Shown: piece after piece, positions 48,700-60,623 of the stretch
Layout: each line of letters opens with the position of its first letter
Position numbering within the stretch: the first letter of the stretch is position 1
NCBI GenBank assembly: GCA_034509735.1
Contig: JACGWO010000012.1
Location: 1,488,001-1,552,000, forward strand
Length of the DNA: 64,000 bases
Source: Sesamum alatum
Lineage: Eukaryota > Streptophyta > Magnoliopsida > Lamiales > Pedaliaceae
Direction of reading: 5' to 3'
The notes under the pieces: generated by a model
Databases searched by the model: none
Seen by the model: the letters and a program-made list of their open reading frames with translations, nothing else
Told to the model about the DNA's origin: nothing
Made by a program: the position numbers and the translations under genes

Positions 48700-49330
48700 T
48701 TTAGGAACGGTACTTTAGACGGTTAATCAACGCAATGTACCGTTCCTATATTTAACTTTTTCAAAATATTACCATTCCCAATGCCGGTGAAATAACGATT
48801 CCAACTATACAAGTAAACCGTTCCTAAAGACGGGACTCACCGTGCCTACTTATATTTCAAAATCAATTCTTTCGTGGTTAGTCTTTCGTTCTAAAGACAA
48901 TACCAAAAACCGGTCCAAAATGGTATTCCAAAGTTAGAGTGCTAAAACCGTTCCTAAGGGTCGCGACAAAATATATTCCAGTTGCCGATCCTAATCTCTA
49001 CAACTAACCGTTCCTAGTGTTCTAACTACAGTTCCTAATTGTGTGATTTAGTTTCGATGCTACCGTTCCTAATGTTTATAAAGTGCTCCAAATGCAAAAA
49101 ATATAAATTTATACGTACAAAGGTAATTAGGAACGGTAGTACCATAAGGTGCCAAAAACCGTTCCCAAATAGGAATGGTAAACTCGTTACCGTTCCTAAT
49201 AATTAGGATCGCCTCTTATTGCCACGGATAGCCTCCCGTTCCTCAACCGTTCCTAATTGCAGTCCAAAAGGTTCAAGTGAAGTATTTACCGTTCCAAATA
49301 ATAAAAAAAAAAAAACCGTTTATGTTACCA
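48700..49330. repeat. CACTA right subterminal repeats
   Basis: More than a dozen copies of ACCGTTCCTA or its complement TAGGAACGGT, with variants, lie in both orientations over about 630 bp. Clear copies are near 48702, 48738, 48826, 48943, 49005, 49062, 49128, 49190 and 49240. In CACTA elements such short subterminal arrays bind the accessory transposase protein and are needed for excision. Confidence 0.88.
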
Positions 49331-49335
49331 TTTCA

Positions 49336-49358
49336 ATTCCCGCATTTTTTTTGTAGTG
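49336..49358 (-). repeat. CACTA right terminal inverted repeat
   Basis: On the minus strand the end reads CACTACAAAAAAAATGCGGG. CACTACAA is the typical end of this superfamily. The next bases are AAT. No matching left copy is found in the window. Confidence 0.88.
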
Positions 49359-49927
49359 AATTAATATCAAATAAAACTTATTCTTGACGTATGATATTAT
49401 TTAAGATAAAATAAAAATTAAATTAGTATTTTAACCGTGGAGATAAATTTTAAGATAAATTCAAATAAATATTTAATATATCTAAAGTAGATGATATTTC
49501 AAATAAATAAGATTTTTTCTTGTCAATTAAAATCGTGGAGATAAAATTTCTGATAAATACAAAATAAATATCTAGTTTATTGAAAATAGGTGGTGTTTCT
49601 AACCAGTGTTTTTCTGAAAATTTAAAAATTCATTATAATATTGAAAATAAGATTTTAGATAAATACAAAATAAATATTTAAGATATTTAAATAAATAATT
49701 TTTCTAACCAATAAGAATTTTTTTACAATTAAAACATAATAATTATAACCCTATAGATAAAATTTTGGATAAAGACAAATTAAATATTTAATATAGATAA
49801 TTGGTTAATATTTCTAATAAATGAAAATTTTTCTTAGTAATTTTATAAAAACTTAAAATTCTAAAAATTGAGAATTGAGTCAAAATTGATTTAATTGTGG
49901 TCAAACTCTTGTTTGCTATTTATACAG

Positions 49928-49981
<54 letters not shown>

Positions 49982-50054
49982 GACGAGCTCAAAATATTAC
50001 TGTGTAATTTTACTCTAGTGAATAGTCTACCATATATATGCGTTATCTATGTTA
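49359..50054. other. AT-rich non-coding DNA with a diverged tandem repeat
   Basis: No gene seen. About 49439-49860 holds four diverged units of roughly 97-110 bp around the words GGAGATAAAATTTT.GATAAATAC, AAATAAATATTTAAT and ATTTCTAA. A (TA)n run at 49935-49960 passes directly into (GA)n at 49961-49981. Confidence 0.75.
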
Positions 50055-52112
50055 TTTATACTATTATAAAAAGAAAGTCTATTTTGTCTCTTAAATGGAA
50101 GTTATTTGGGTATTTTTACTCAAATTGCCCTTAAGTTCTTTATACAATTCAAAATTTAATAAAGAGTAAAGAGTTAAATTAAAAAATCATATAATATTTG
50201 ACAGTTCTCATACCAAAATATTGATTTCCAAATTTATCCCTACTAAATTAACCATGAAAGAGTACAATAAAGTCTCTTTTGTAACTTCTTCTCTCCTATC
50301 ACCAGCCAATCCATCCATTATCATAATCGTGTTTACACCACAGCTCCCCGCCCCACAACTCCATTGCCCACAGCCTCCAAAAGCAAGAGAAATGGAAGAA
50401 TCTACTGAATCAGTGAAGAGAAGCTACGGGGTAGTTTTCAATAGTTTTACAAGAAGATTTGGTTTGGGGGGGGGGGGGGGGGGGAGGGGAAGTGTGGCAT
50501 GTTGGCCGATTGAGTATGTTTATCTTTTCATCTGCAGTAATTCAAGTTGAGACCTATCTTCTTGACGGAGTAGACCAGTTTGATATGGAAGAGTTTGTTA
50601 TGATGCAGAAACTATGGAAACTTTTGTAATGGGATGCTCAAGCACAAAGGCAAAAAAGGAACTGATGTTATTGATTTACATATATGTTTATCTTCTATTA
50701 TTGTTTGGTTTTAATGTCTTAGTGCTTTTACTAGATGTGATATATATACATACTAATGTTATAGGTGTAATTTAGAATATTCTTTTAATATCAAGTTATG
50801 CAATATTAGTTGCCAAATGAGTTATAGCAAAAAAAAAATTATGAGTAACAGATAATAGTAAATATATTAAATATTATTTTTATAAATACTAGCAGCTAAC
50901 GCACGCGGTCCTGGCGTGCAATTTTTTAAATGTAAATCACGACAAATATAAAAATACTTTTAATTGTAAGTAAAATAAGGTTGTATATCTTTAATTTTTA
51001 AATATTTTGATGGAATTCAAATAAAAGTATCGACTTCCTATACATTATTTTTTTATTGTTGGTGAACAATCAATGATTCTTCTAATTTGATTCTTTCTCT
51101 GTAACTCTATTTTTGTTTCTTGAAAAGAAAACAAAGATAAATTATTTTGTTACTTTCTTTCTCCTAATCATTTTCTCAACTTCTTCGGTCAACGAAGGAG
51201 ACAGAGGAAGGAGATTCAAAATAAAAGTCAAAGAATTTGGATTTAAGCGGCAGCAACAGAAATTAAGGTAAAAACTTTCATTTTGTAAAATATTTAGTAG
51301 AAATAATGAATAGTTGTAGAGAGAGTACTAATAGAAATTTATGGATATGAAAATATGTCTCGTTGGTTCATAATTAAAGATTAGTAGTTTGAGAAATGTT
51401 GTTCCCAAGTCCAACGTTGGACATTATGGAGATACTTTTTGAGTCATTACAGGGCCAAATGTATTTGTTATAAAAGAGAAATTCAAAATATATAATTACT
51501 TTGAAGTTATTATTATATGATTGTAATATGAATTGTAGCAATCTAAGTAGTTGGAACTCATTATTTGTTGATTAGTTCTTCTTCTTTTTTTTTATTTTAA
51601 TATTTTTGAGAAAATATCTAATATATAAGTATTTTGAATTTGTGTATATGTGACTAACTTCTTATAGGTTATGTGCAGAAAAATTTAAATTTTGAGGGAC
51701 TTAAATTATTATGTCTATTTGGTTACAACTTTTGGTTTATCACTGCAATAACTTTAGTATACCATCTAATTTGTTGCCTAAATTAGTCGAAATTGAAGGT
51801 TGTTTTCCTATAAGTGCTTTAAAACTGGCTCATAAATAGAAAATAAAAAAACATAAATCAAGTACATGCAATCATCATCTCAATTGTCTAAAAAGCTCTT
51901 GACCATATTTATCATTATTCAAGGTTAATTATATATTTTTTGCGAGTAGTTTTTGAAAAAACCATAAAAGTGCTGATTAGAAAGGAAAAAATATACGGGA
52001 TTAAAGAATTTTATTCAACTTTATTTTGTTTACAATTAGAATAATTTTTATACTTGCCCTGATTTACACTTAAAAATTTGTGCATGCGAGGATCGTGCGC
52101 CTTAGCTGCTAA
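50055..52112 (+). mobile_element. Putative non-autonomous Helitron (plus orientation)
   Basis: The 5' end TTTATACTATTATAAAAAG resembles the TCTATACTAATTATAAAAAC end at 55518, with TC changed to TT. The 3' end has the short hairpin GCATGCGAGGATCGTGCGC followed by CTTAGCTGCTAA and a T, a Helitron-type CTRR|T terminus. It overlaps a minus-strand pair of termini (50889-52949), so at least one pairing is wrong or rearranged. No helicase or Rep coding is present. The segment 50390-50510 has a short open frame ending in a G run (50466-50484); not recognised. Confidence 0.45.
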
Positions 52113-52949
52113 TATCTATAAAATTGATGAATTCCATCACAATATTTTAGGCACAAAATGTTAAAATAGTGAAAAACCTCTACAAATGAACTACTATTAC
52201 CAACAACAAAAATAATCTACAAAATTAATAGCAAAAAGAAAAAAGTAAAGGATAAAGAAAAATTTGCATATTTTAATTGCAACTCCTTGAAATTTAAAGG
52301 TAGAATAAACCAAATTTGAGAACTCACTACCATTCAAATCTCATAACTTCAATAATTGAAATACATTTATAAAGAAATAATTTATCATATGAAAGTGGTA
52401 ATGAACAGATTCTTGTTAAAAAAAAATAGGTAAATTAAAAATAATTATTTTAATTAATAATTGTATTAACAATTACATCTATTAATTTTGTCTATAACAA
52501 TTATAACAAAAAATCATATAAAATTTTATCAAAATTAATTTAAAAGTAACTTTAATAGATATAATTGTTAAATCTATTAATAGATATAAATTGTTAAAAT
52601 TTTTTATAATTAATAATTTTTAATGAATATTAATTAAAAGAATTATAACATAATAATTACATTGTTAAAAGTCTCAATAGTATTTTGTTAATTAATAAGG
52701 AGATAAGTGGTTCATCTAACATGGTTAATGAAGACATGGAAGTTAATAAGGGCATATTAGGTAGTTTGAATTTGGTACGAGAACTACCATTATTATGTTG
52801 AATTTCTAATTTTTCTCTCTACAAATTATAGATTTCATTTTATAGAAAGAAATATGAAAAAGAATTATGTAAAAGAAAAGGATAAAATTTGTAAAATTCC
52901 TCTTTCATTCTAGACACAAAAGATCCTTTCTTTTTATAATTAGTATAGA
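50889..52949 (-). mobile_element. Putative non-autonomous Helitron (minus orientation)
   Basis: On the minus strand it begins TCTATACTAATTATAAAAAG (complement at 52930-52949), preceded by A. It ends with the hairpin GCACGCCAGGACCGCGTGC followed by GTTAGCTGCTAG and then T. The A|TC..CTAG|T arrangement is that of Helitron insertions. The length is about 2.06 kb, with no recognisable protein. Confidence 0.6.
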
Positions 52950-53330
52950 TGATAGTATAGACAAATTATCTACCAAATTACACAAAATATATTCTACCTT
53001 TTGGAAACTAAAAGCATGAAATTACAAATGGTTACTTACACATATGAGATTGCAAAGGCATGGTGTGTGCTATGTGGTGGGTGGAAAAAAGGAACATGGG
53101 AAGAGAGGGTTTGTAAGAAGTGGGGTGAGGTGAGGTGAGGTGAGAGAGAAAATATAAATTTTATAAGTGGGTTTATTGAACTTTTTAAATTACTATTATG
53201 ATCATTTTTTTTAAAAAGATAGAGTGAATTGAAGGGTAAATTTGGCAATTCTAAAATTGGTACGACAATAGAGTTCTCTTTTATAACAGTATAGGTATAT
53301 GTATTACTATATTAAGTTAAATATATAAAA

Positions 53331-54970
53331 CTAGCAATCCACGCACACACGATGCGTGAGCAAATAAAAAAACTAAGATATATTAATCAATGTGTTTAAA
53401 TTACGTGTTTTGGTCAATTTTAGTACGTATATGATCTATTTTACATCGAATTTTAGTAGATCATTAATCATATGTTTGTTAATTGTCTGATCTAAAATAC
53501 TTCATATAATTAATTTACAAAAACACTTAATGGATGAGCATAATCTATTTATACTATTATAAAAGAAAATATTATTTTCCTCTAATAAATGGTGGTTATA
53601 TCATATTTACATCACTTCTTTTAAAAAAAAAATTGCCCTTCAAAACAAAACTAAATTTTAAGTTGAATAAGTATATTTATTAGGATTTTTAAGTATAAAT
53701 ACACTTTTTTAATTTAAAATTCAGTTTTGTTTTGACAGCCAAAATTTAATAGAAGTGGTAAAAGTATGAGATAATCGCCATTATTAGAAGAAAACAACCT
53801 TTTCTTTTATAATAGTACCTATATATATATATATATATATCATTAGAAGACCCTTGAAATTATTATTAATTTATTTTAATGCGTTGGAAACATGTGATTA
53901 TACGATAATTTTAGATTTGAAAACTTAATATTCAATATATGATCGAATTAAAATAAAATATATTTTTAGAAATTAAATATCATCAACCAGATAGCATTGA
54001 TCTCGTACCAAAAACTCCTATTAATTTCAAAATAAGACTTCATATTGCGTAAATTGGATAAAAAGTAAATAAAATTTAAATTAGTAAATTCACTTACTAT
54101 TTGATACAAATCTTAACAATTAAAAAAAGTAAATATATATGAAACATATCAGTACTAACATTAAAAAAACAAGCTTCAATCTGTATTAAAAGTTTACTAC
54201 TACATAACATGTTTAGAGTTGATAAATCGGTAAATTTCAAATAAAAATAAGATGGTGACAAATAAAATACTTCAAAGTATGTATTTTTAACAGAAAGTTT
54301 GAATATTTTTTTAGATTAAGTAATTGTACATATAGCCCATGAAAATGCATTAAAGAATGATGTTTGATACTATATGGAGAATAATATGCAGTTTTTTGTT
54401 AACGCCAGATGAAGTTTAAGAGTAATAAATAAAAAAAGAACCACAACTACATCTGGATTATTGCTAACTTGATACTTTTAGCTTTTGTACGTTGCATCTT
54501 TGATCTTTACATGTAAAACCGCAAATAAATGGCCTATGAATCTATATATATATATATATATATATAGAAGATAACAGAAAAGGAAAAAAAATAAAGAACA
54601 TATTAATTATATGTTTCTTATTAAGACCAAATCCTGGAAAAACATATTAATCTATTAGTTTGTGAGAGAGGTTTTAGACTTTTAATTGGATTTTAACTTG
54701 TAGAGGGAAAAAACAATAAGAAATAAAAAAGGTGGTGTGGGAACATGGGTGGTTATGGCAAGAGGGTATATTTGGTAGTTTGTAAAATTGGTATGAGAAC
54801 TACCAAGAAGATGATGAATTTTTTTTTTATCCTACAAAACAATTAATTCATTTTATAGAAAGAAATCAACAAATGTATTTTAAGAAAAGCAAAGGGCAAT
54901 TCTTGTAAAAACACATAAATAACTTCCATATTAGATAAAAAAAAAGGTTTCTTTTTGTAATTAGTATAGA
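53331..54970 (-). mobile_element. Putative non-autonomous Helitron (minus orientation)
   Basis: On the minus strand the 5' end is TCTATACTAATTACAAAAAG (complement at 54951-54970). The 3' end has a hairpin with CACGCATCGTGTGTGCGTG followed by GATTGCTAG and T. It contains a fold-back element (53549-53815) and (TA)n runs at 53820-53840 and 54543-54567. No coding sequence is recognised. Confidence 0.6.
53549..53815. mobile_element. Fold-back element built from two Helitron-like 5' ends
   Basis: The left arm starts TTTATACTATTATAAAAGAA. The right arm is its complement ending TTCTTTTATAATAGTA. The arms run inward about 130 bp each, including ATGGTGGTTA/TAATCGCCAT and a poly-A and CAAAACAAAACT segment. 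There is almost no loop. It would fold into one long hairpin. Confidence 0.65.
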
Positions 54971-55517
54971 TAATATTTTTATTGGTCAAAACTTATCCTA
55001 GTTGCCATAGGGGCGCGTGTAATGCACTATTGGGCTTAAAGGGTATTTTCCTCCATGTTTTAAAATATAGGAGGATAAATTGTTGTTTTATTTTTTAAGG
55101 GGGAAAATTTCTACCTTTTTACACAGTAGACCAAATTTTTTGACAAAATAATTTCTTCTTAGCAAACAAAAAAGTGCGAAGACCTCAAAATCGTTCGATG
55201 GGACAATTAAATTGCACGAGCTGAGAATAACACCATTAATCAGAATCCTTAATAAATTGTTATCGATCGTAGCCATTGCTATACTCGTATTGTATAGCTT
55301 TCAACCGTGGTCGAAGCCCACAATACCAAATACTTCGACTGCAAGATTATAATAAATACTTTGAGTTGCTATGAACAGCTCCTCCGCAAATATGAAGAAG
55401 CAAGAGTGAAGCAAAGGTGAATGTAAGGTGTTGGATTCTTTTGTTCTCATCTAATTGTGATTTGGACAAAGTGGTTTGTGTTATAAAATTTCATCGCGTT
55501 TTATCTTTAAAAAAATA
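54971..55517. other. Intergenic DNA, no gene seen
   Basis: AT-rich sequence of mixed composition between two Helitron-like elements. An open frame of 62 codons on the minus strand (55088-55276) has no recognisable motif. Confidence 0.6.
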
Positions 55518-58387
55518 TCTATACTAATTATAAAAACAAAGGCTATTTTGTGTCTTAAATGAGATTTATTTATTAATTAAAAACCCTTATGTTTCTACAT
55601 AACTCATTCACCTCTTTGTTTCTACAAAATAAATTAATTAATTTGTAAAAGGTAAAAATGAAAAGTTAATACATTTTTACAGTTCTCATACCAAATTTTT
55701 AAACTACCCAAAATACCCTTTAATTTAACACATTAAACCTCTCTAAACTCTTGTGTTTATCTCTCTCTGTCCAAAACCCATTCTTGCACGTCTCAAAAAC
55801 CACCTTCCCCTTCCCCACAATCACACGTTGTGAAAACCATCTCTCTCTCACACACACACTGTAAAACCCACCTTCTTCTCTTTCTCTCTTCCAGAAACCC
55901 AACCTAAATCTTCTCTCAACAATAATCACTAACCCCGTTGTAGTTCTGATCTTTCTTTTGAAATTCTATTTTGTTTTGTGCGAAAGAAAGTTTTTGTTGT
56001 ACAAGATTTGCTCCATTCATAATGTAGTTGTTTCTTGCAAATTGTTCGTGTTCTTCATCTTCACCCGATAATCTGATTTTTGGATTCAAATTTTTGTTTC
56101 TTTTTAATTATTTTTGGCTTTTTGGTTTGTTTTCTTTTTTAATTTTAGATTTGAACAACAAAATTCTTGGGCTAAGCATTGTTGAAGAAACAAGAATGAG
56201 GGTAGAAGGCGGTGGCCAAGGAACTGCACCACAGCGATGCGGATGAGGACGATCAGAACGTCAAGCAGCTTCGAGAATGCTCTACACTCTACTTAGAATT
56301 ACAGGTATAAATTTTTTTTTCTATATTGGTAACTTAAACCCTTATTTGGATATCTTGCCAAAAAGGTTTTTTTTTTTTTGCAATTTTCTTATATGCCTTA
56401 TAATTCTTTCAAGTTATTTGTGTTCGGGATTTTAGCAAAGAATGAAATCCCAGTGGAGTTTTTGATTTGGTGCTAATTACTTTTTTCTTGATTTGGAGCA
56501 GAAGTTCTAGCCCTAAAGGCATGCAATGACAGAAGGAAAAAATGAGCAGATGAACTGAGAATTGTGTTGGAGTTTTGGTGATTATTGACCATTTCTTACC
56601 ATTTATTTTTGACAGCTGTTGTTGGATCATAGATTCCAGTGAAAAAATTGATTATGAAAATCATGTCTCTTTGTTTTGATATGAAGAGAAACCTGGAAAC
56701 AATTGTTGTAAAAATCAACTATGAGAAGCATGAGCTCTTTTGTTTCTTTCTTCTCTGTTCTTGCTTGCTAATATGCAATGAAATCCAGTCTTGATGAGTT
56801 TCCTTCTTTGCCTTACTTCTGTGGCAGATCTGTATAGTTATATATACAATTCATTCAATCTTTAATATATATCAGGCTTGGGCTTGATAAACCTATTATG
56901 CTTTTAGCATGTTTGAGCTGTGAAATCTGTCAACTTGCTCTGATTTCTCTGTTTCATGGCTTTGTAATGTAAGTTTGTGTTCTAAATCCCAACTGGAAAT
57001 GCTGCTTAGACTGACTGACTTATAAAAAAAAAATGTGACTGCTGATTTTATAAATATTTACAATGTTAATTTGAAAGATAAAAGTAGGCAGATACTGATT
57101 TATTATATACGATTAACTGCTTGAAATGGCTGAAATTATGCTATTTATGACTAATCAAGAAGATATATTTTAAAGTATTTTATTTCATCATCTTCGTTTT
57201 ATTTGAATTTTACCCGTTTATTCAATTTTTAAACATTTTATGTAATAGTGAATAACTTTGAATATAGATTGAAACTTGCTGCTCTTTTAATGTTACTATT
57301 GATATGCTTTATATATATTTAAAATTTTCTACATATTGCATATCTACTTCTTTTAATTGTTAAGTTTTCTTTCAAATAGTAAGTGAATTTCCTTATCTAA
57401 TTTTGTATTTATTTGTTCAGTTTATGCTACATGAATTCTCATTTTTAAATTAATTAGGAGTTTTGGTATAGGATTAATGTCATTCCGATTGGTGAAATTT
57501 AATTTCTGTAAATACATTTTTTAGGCTGAACATATGTCAAAATATTTAGTTTTCGGATCAAATATAGTTATATAATCACATATTTCTAACACATCAAAAT
57601 AAATTGTTAATGATCTTAAGGGTCTTCAAATGATATATTATTATATTCTCTTTCTTTCCATTTCACTCAATGTCATATAATAATAGTTTTATTAGTTTTA
57701 TAAAATAATTTCTTACAATATACATGGCGTTTCTTACATAATTAAACATTTGTTTATGATTAGCCTTAGCTAACATTTATTGAATTTTTTTATAATACTT
57801 TTTATTTATTATTTTATATTTCAATAGTTTTGTGATGTTTTGTATAATAATTTATAAGTGTAATTTGAGATATTTCTTTGATATCAAGTCATGATACATT
57901 ATTTGCAGCAGATTGCATAAAAAAATTTTGACTTTTCATCGTATGTAAGTTGTACACATTGCATTTTACAATATGACAATAGTTGTTGTTTATAACTAGC
58001 TGTTGCATTGGTAGATTATCTGGAATTTTTGTATCTTAATTGTCACATGTTCTAGAAGTGAGCGTATTCCATCTCTTTTGAACTCTCCACAACTTGCGCT
58101 TATTAAACAGCAAGACGGTGGCAAAATTCAGTAGGAACCATTTAAACTCATGTTTTTAAATTTTGTGAAAAATGTGGTGCAGATGAATCAATATTGAAAA
58201 TTCTTTAATGTGATATTACAAGTAATGATATATTAGTTTAATAAATGAATTAAAATTAATAAATTAATTATGAGTATGTAAATCGTGTGCCCTAAAATAA
58301 AAATTGCAATTAAAAGAACTTTTGTACTTATTTAATTTTATATATAAAAATATTATGCTTGCGGGGATCGCATGCGATTACCGCTAT
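55518..58387 (+). mobile_element. Putative Helitron carrying gene fragments
   Basis: The 5' end is A|TCTATACTAATTATAAAAAC. The 3' end has the hairpin-like GCTTGCGGGGATCGCATGCG followed by ATTACCGCTAT|T, a near-CTRR terminus with the last base changed. The segment is 2.87 kb. It contains a pyrimidine-rich 5'-UTR-like region (55740-55930), intron-like T-rich DNA and two exon-like pieces of a Cox19-like gene (56196-56545). The 3' end is the weaker of the two borders. Confidence 0.6.
56196..56545 (+). pseudogene. Fragments of a Cox19-like CHCH-domain protein gene
   Basis: First piece: an ATG at 56196 begins a glycine-rich start (MRVEGGGQGTAP). After a one-base frame change near 56235 the sequence reads DEDDQNVKQLRECSTLYLEL and Q, and stops at a GT donor (56305). 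Second piece: after TTGGAGCAG, 56501-56545 reads EVLALKACNDRRKK and a TGA stop. Both pieces resemble, from memory, the two ends of small plant CHCH proteins of the Cox19 type, which have paired cysteines and act in mitochondrial assembly. The middle part with the remaining cysteines is missing. The frameshift and missing exon make a working protein unlikely. Family assignment is from memory of plant homologues and not tested. Confidence 0.5.
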
Positions 58388-58544
58388 TATTATTAAAATA
58401 GAGCACGGAGGAGAACAAAACAATGGAGGAGAGAAAGAGAGAGAACAACTCTCACACTCGAGTTGCGAAGAAGAACAACAATGCAGGAGAGATTGAGAAA
58501 AATTGGCTGATATTTGTACAAAAGTGTGTTAGTACGTACATTAA
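58388..58544. other. Short non-coding interval
   Basis: Purine-rich sequence (GGAGGAGAACAAAACAATGG) between the Helitron end and the TIR element. The open frame at 58423-58686 runs across the TIR border at 58545 and is not credible as a gene. Confidence 0.5.
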
Positions 58545-58663
58545 GGCCTTGTTTACCTTATTATTAGCCCTATTATATGGATTAGTAGGGATTAGTTTCT
58601 CATTTACTTACAAATTGCTCGGTCCGCTACTAATCAATGTAAACCACTACTCATCTCTATTAA

Positions 58664-59546
58664 GGGAGTGTTTGCACGCGCTTTGAAAAAATGCTTTTCA
58701 GCTTCTGGATGCTGAAAAACACTTTTGAGGTGTTTGGGATGTCAACTTCTGCTTCTAAAACTGCTACAGAAATCACTTTTAAGCCAAAAGTTGGAAGCAC
58801 CTTACGGGGTGCTTCTAGCTGCTTTGCCTTTTTTGTAAATAAATTTAACTTCTTTTTAGACTACTTTACCCTCATTATAATAACTTTAATCCAATTTTAT
58901 CATTTTTAATGTATTTTCAAAATTGCTCATCTAAAGTTGATGTTAGAAATTTTAAATAATTTATCACTAACAAAATTTATAATTTCACATGTTTAATATT
59001 TTAATATTTTACTATTTTATTTTCTATTTATATGAAATTATTCCTAAATCATAAAAAAATATAAATTAACTTGTTAGGATTAATTAAAAAATAATTATTA
59101 TTTTATCAATATTTTAAGTTTATTTATTGTGTGTGAATGAACAATTATATTCCATAATAGGAACATTATTGAACTAAACATCCAATTTTTCTATTAATAT
59201 TGAATATTTTAATAATATAAGTTATAATCATTTTGTAAAAAATTAAATATGAGATATACTAATTGAAATAAAAATTATTATGTTTTAGGAAAAATAATTC
59301 TTATAATCAAGAGATAAGTGTAAATATTACGACAAAATAGCATATGTTTAATACATGTGGACAAAATGAACTTTAATCAATTAAATATGTTTTAGAAGTG
59401 CTTTTCTCCCAAACACTACCAATTTACCTTTCATCTGCTTCTCACTTTTTCTTTACAAACATTACCCACTTTTGATTCTGCTACAACTTCCAACTTTTTC
59501 TACGAAAATCACTTTTTTAAAAGTAGAAACTCTCGCAAACACTCCC
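58664..59546. mobile_element. Tourist-like MITE (PIF/Harbinger), 883 bp
   Basis: There is a perfect 12-bp terminal inverted repeat, GGGAGTGTTTGC at 58664-58675 and GCAAACACTCCC at 59535-59546, flanked by TAA on both sides (58661-58663 and 59547-59549). The inner ends also pair, with AAGTGCTTTT-like and CAACTTC words. The interior is AT-rich and non-coding. Confidence 0.85.
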
Positions 59547-60353
59547 TAAAACACTGATTACAATATGGGGCGGTGGCGGGGGGCAATATTAATAATCTGC
59601 GGGTCTCACATGCTTCTCTACTAACTTTTGCCTTCCTTTAATGTCTTTGTTTTTATCGTCAGTTTACATTTATGCCCATAGAAGTATGTTAATCTTCAAA
59701 TGATGATAAATGGTCTGACACAAGGTGGGTGTGTTTTTTAATCTACAACTTCATTATTTAACCCAACTCCATTGCTCAATTTTCTCAAGCTGCCCTAACA
59801 ATCTTGCTCATTCTTTGTCTAGGATTGTTCGTGGACATGTACGACGACGTCTAGATCATGTCTAAGGCAAAACAAGGTCCTACAGTGATGTTGTGAGATC
59901 TTTAGTACTCTTAGAAAGAATATGAAGGTATATGCCAATCTCCCTAGCGAGGGGTTCTTATAGTAGGCGTTCGGAGAGATCCTGCCTCATCATTACTTCT
60001 CTTACTCGTACCCTTTTCGGATCCTCTTAGACTAGTAGCATATCTTTCTTGGATTTCTCCAAGATTTTCCGGATTTTCGGGGATCCTGCTCGACCCCTGT
60101 TGGGATGCCTTCGTTGTATTAAGCTTCCAGGGCCTTCGAGGCAATCTTTTTGAGCTAATTGCTCACCACGACGTCTTCGTTCTTGAATTCGTGCTTCCTG
60201 TTTTATACGAAGGGATCTCCTTATATTAACTGCTTATGAGGTGGTCTGCTTCATATTAGTCGCCTACGAGTAGGTTTCCTTCGTGTTAACCGCCTACGAG
60301 GGGGTCTTTTTCTCTCTTTTCCCCCTTACCCACATCATACGGTCAGGAAAAGA
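59547..60353. other. Non-coding DNA with a short degenerate tandem repeat
   Basis: From about 59820 the base composition is less AT-rich than the surroundings. Around 60225-60320 there are about three diverged units of roughly 38 bp (TTAACCGCCTACGAG and GGGGTCT words). A 66-codon minus-strand open frame (59944-60144) shows no known motif. It may be a fragment of another retroelement. Confidence 0.45.
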
Positions 60354-60570
60354 TCAAGAGATCTGGAACCAAGAGATGAAGACGAAGGAAGAATTGTATG
60401 TACCATGGTTGAGTTGGGTTTGATTGGGTGTGGTGGGTTCCAGGGAGGGAAGAGTGGAAGATGATGGTGATGATGATGAATGTTCATCTTCTTCTTCATA
60501 GATTGTGCTCACAATTTCCGGTTCATTCCACCCTCTCACACCCAATTCCATCTTCTTTTTACCCTCTACT

Positions 60571-60619
<49 letters not shown>

Positions 60620-60623
60620 TCAC
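60354..60623 (-). pseudogene. Possible first exon of an unknown gene (minus strand)
   Basis: A minus-strand frame reads MELGVRGWNEPEIVSTIYEE and then an acidic, Ser-rich and Pro-rich stretch. The likely ATG lies just below a long (GA)n tract (complement of 60577-60617), which suits a plant 5' UTR; the apparent upstream ATG within that tract is not credible. The frame loses its protein-like look near 60400, where ATGGTACATAC could be a splice donor. No downstream exon is found before 59900. I do not recognise the family. It could be a captured gene start inside the TIR element or chance. Confidence 0.3.
60577..60617 (+). repeat. (CT)n microsatellite
   Basis: About 20 CT repeats. It produces spurious Ser-Leu and Arg-Glu open frames on both strands. 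Confidence 0.95.

Larger units (their letters stand above)
44476..49358 (+). mobile_element. CACTA (En/Spm) DNA transposon, left end lost
   Basis: The right end is GCATTTTTTTTGTAGTG, the complement of a CACTACAA terminus, followed by AAT, a possible 3-bp duplication. Subterminal repeats and a Transposase_24-like gene lie inside. No CACTA terminus is present on the left, where the element is joined to a broken LTR at about 44476. The element is not able to move by itself: one end is missing, the gene is broken and no TNPD-type transposase is seen. Confidence 0.85.

Noticed and set aside
53036..53248. 70-codon minus-strand open frame
   Set aside because: Low-complexity sequence from a GGTGAGGTGAGGTGAG repeat, with no further support.
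58423..58909. Two open frames of 87 and 72 codons
   Set aside because: They run across the borders of the TIR element and the MITE and have no recognisable domain.
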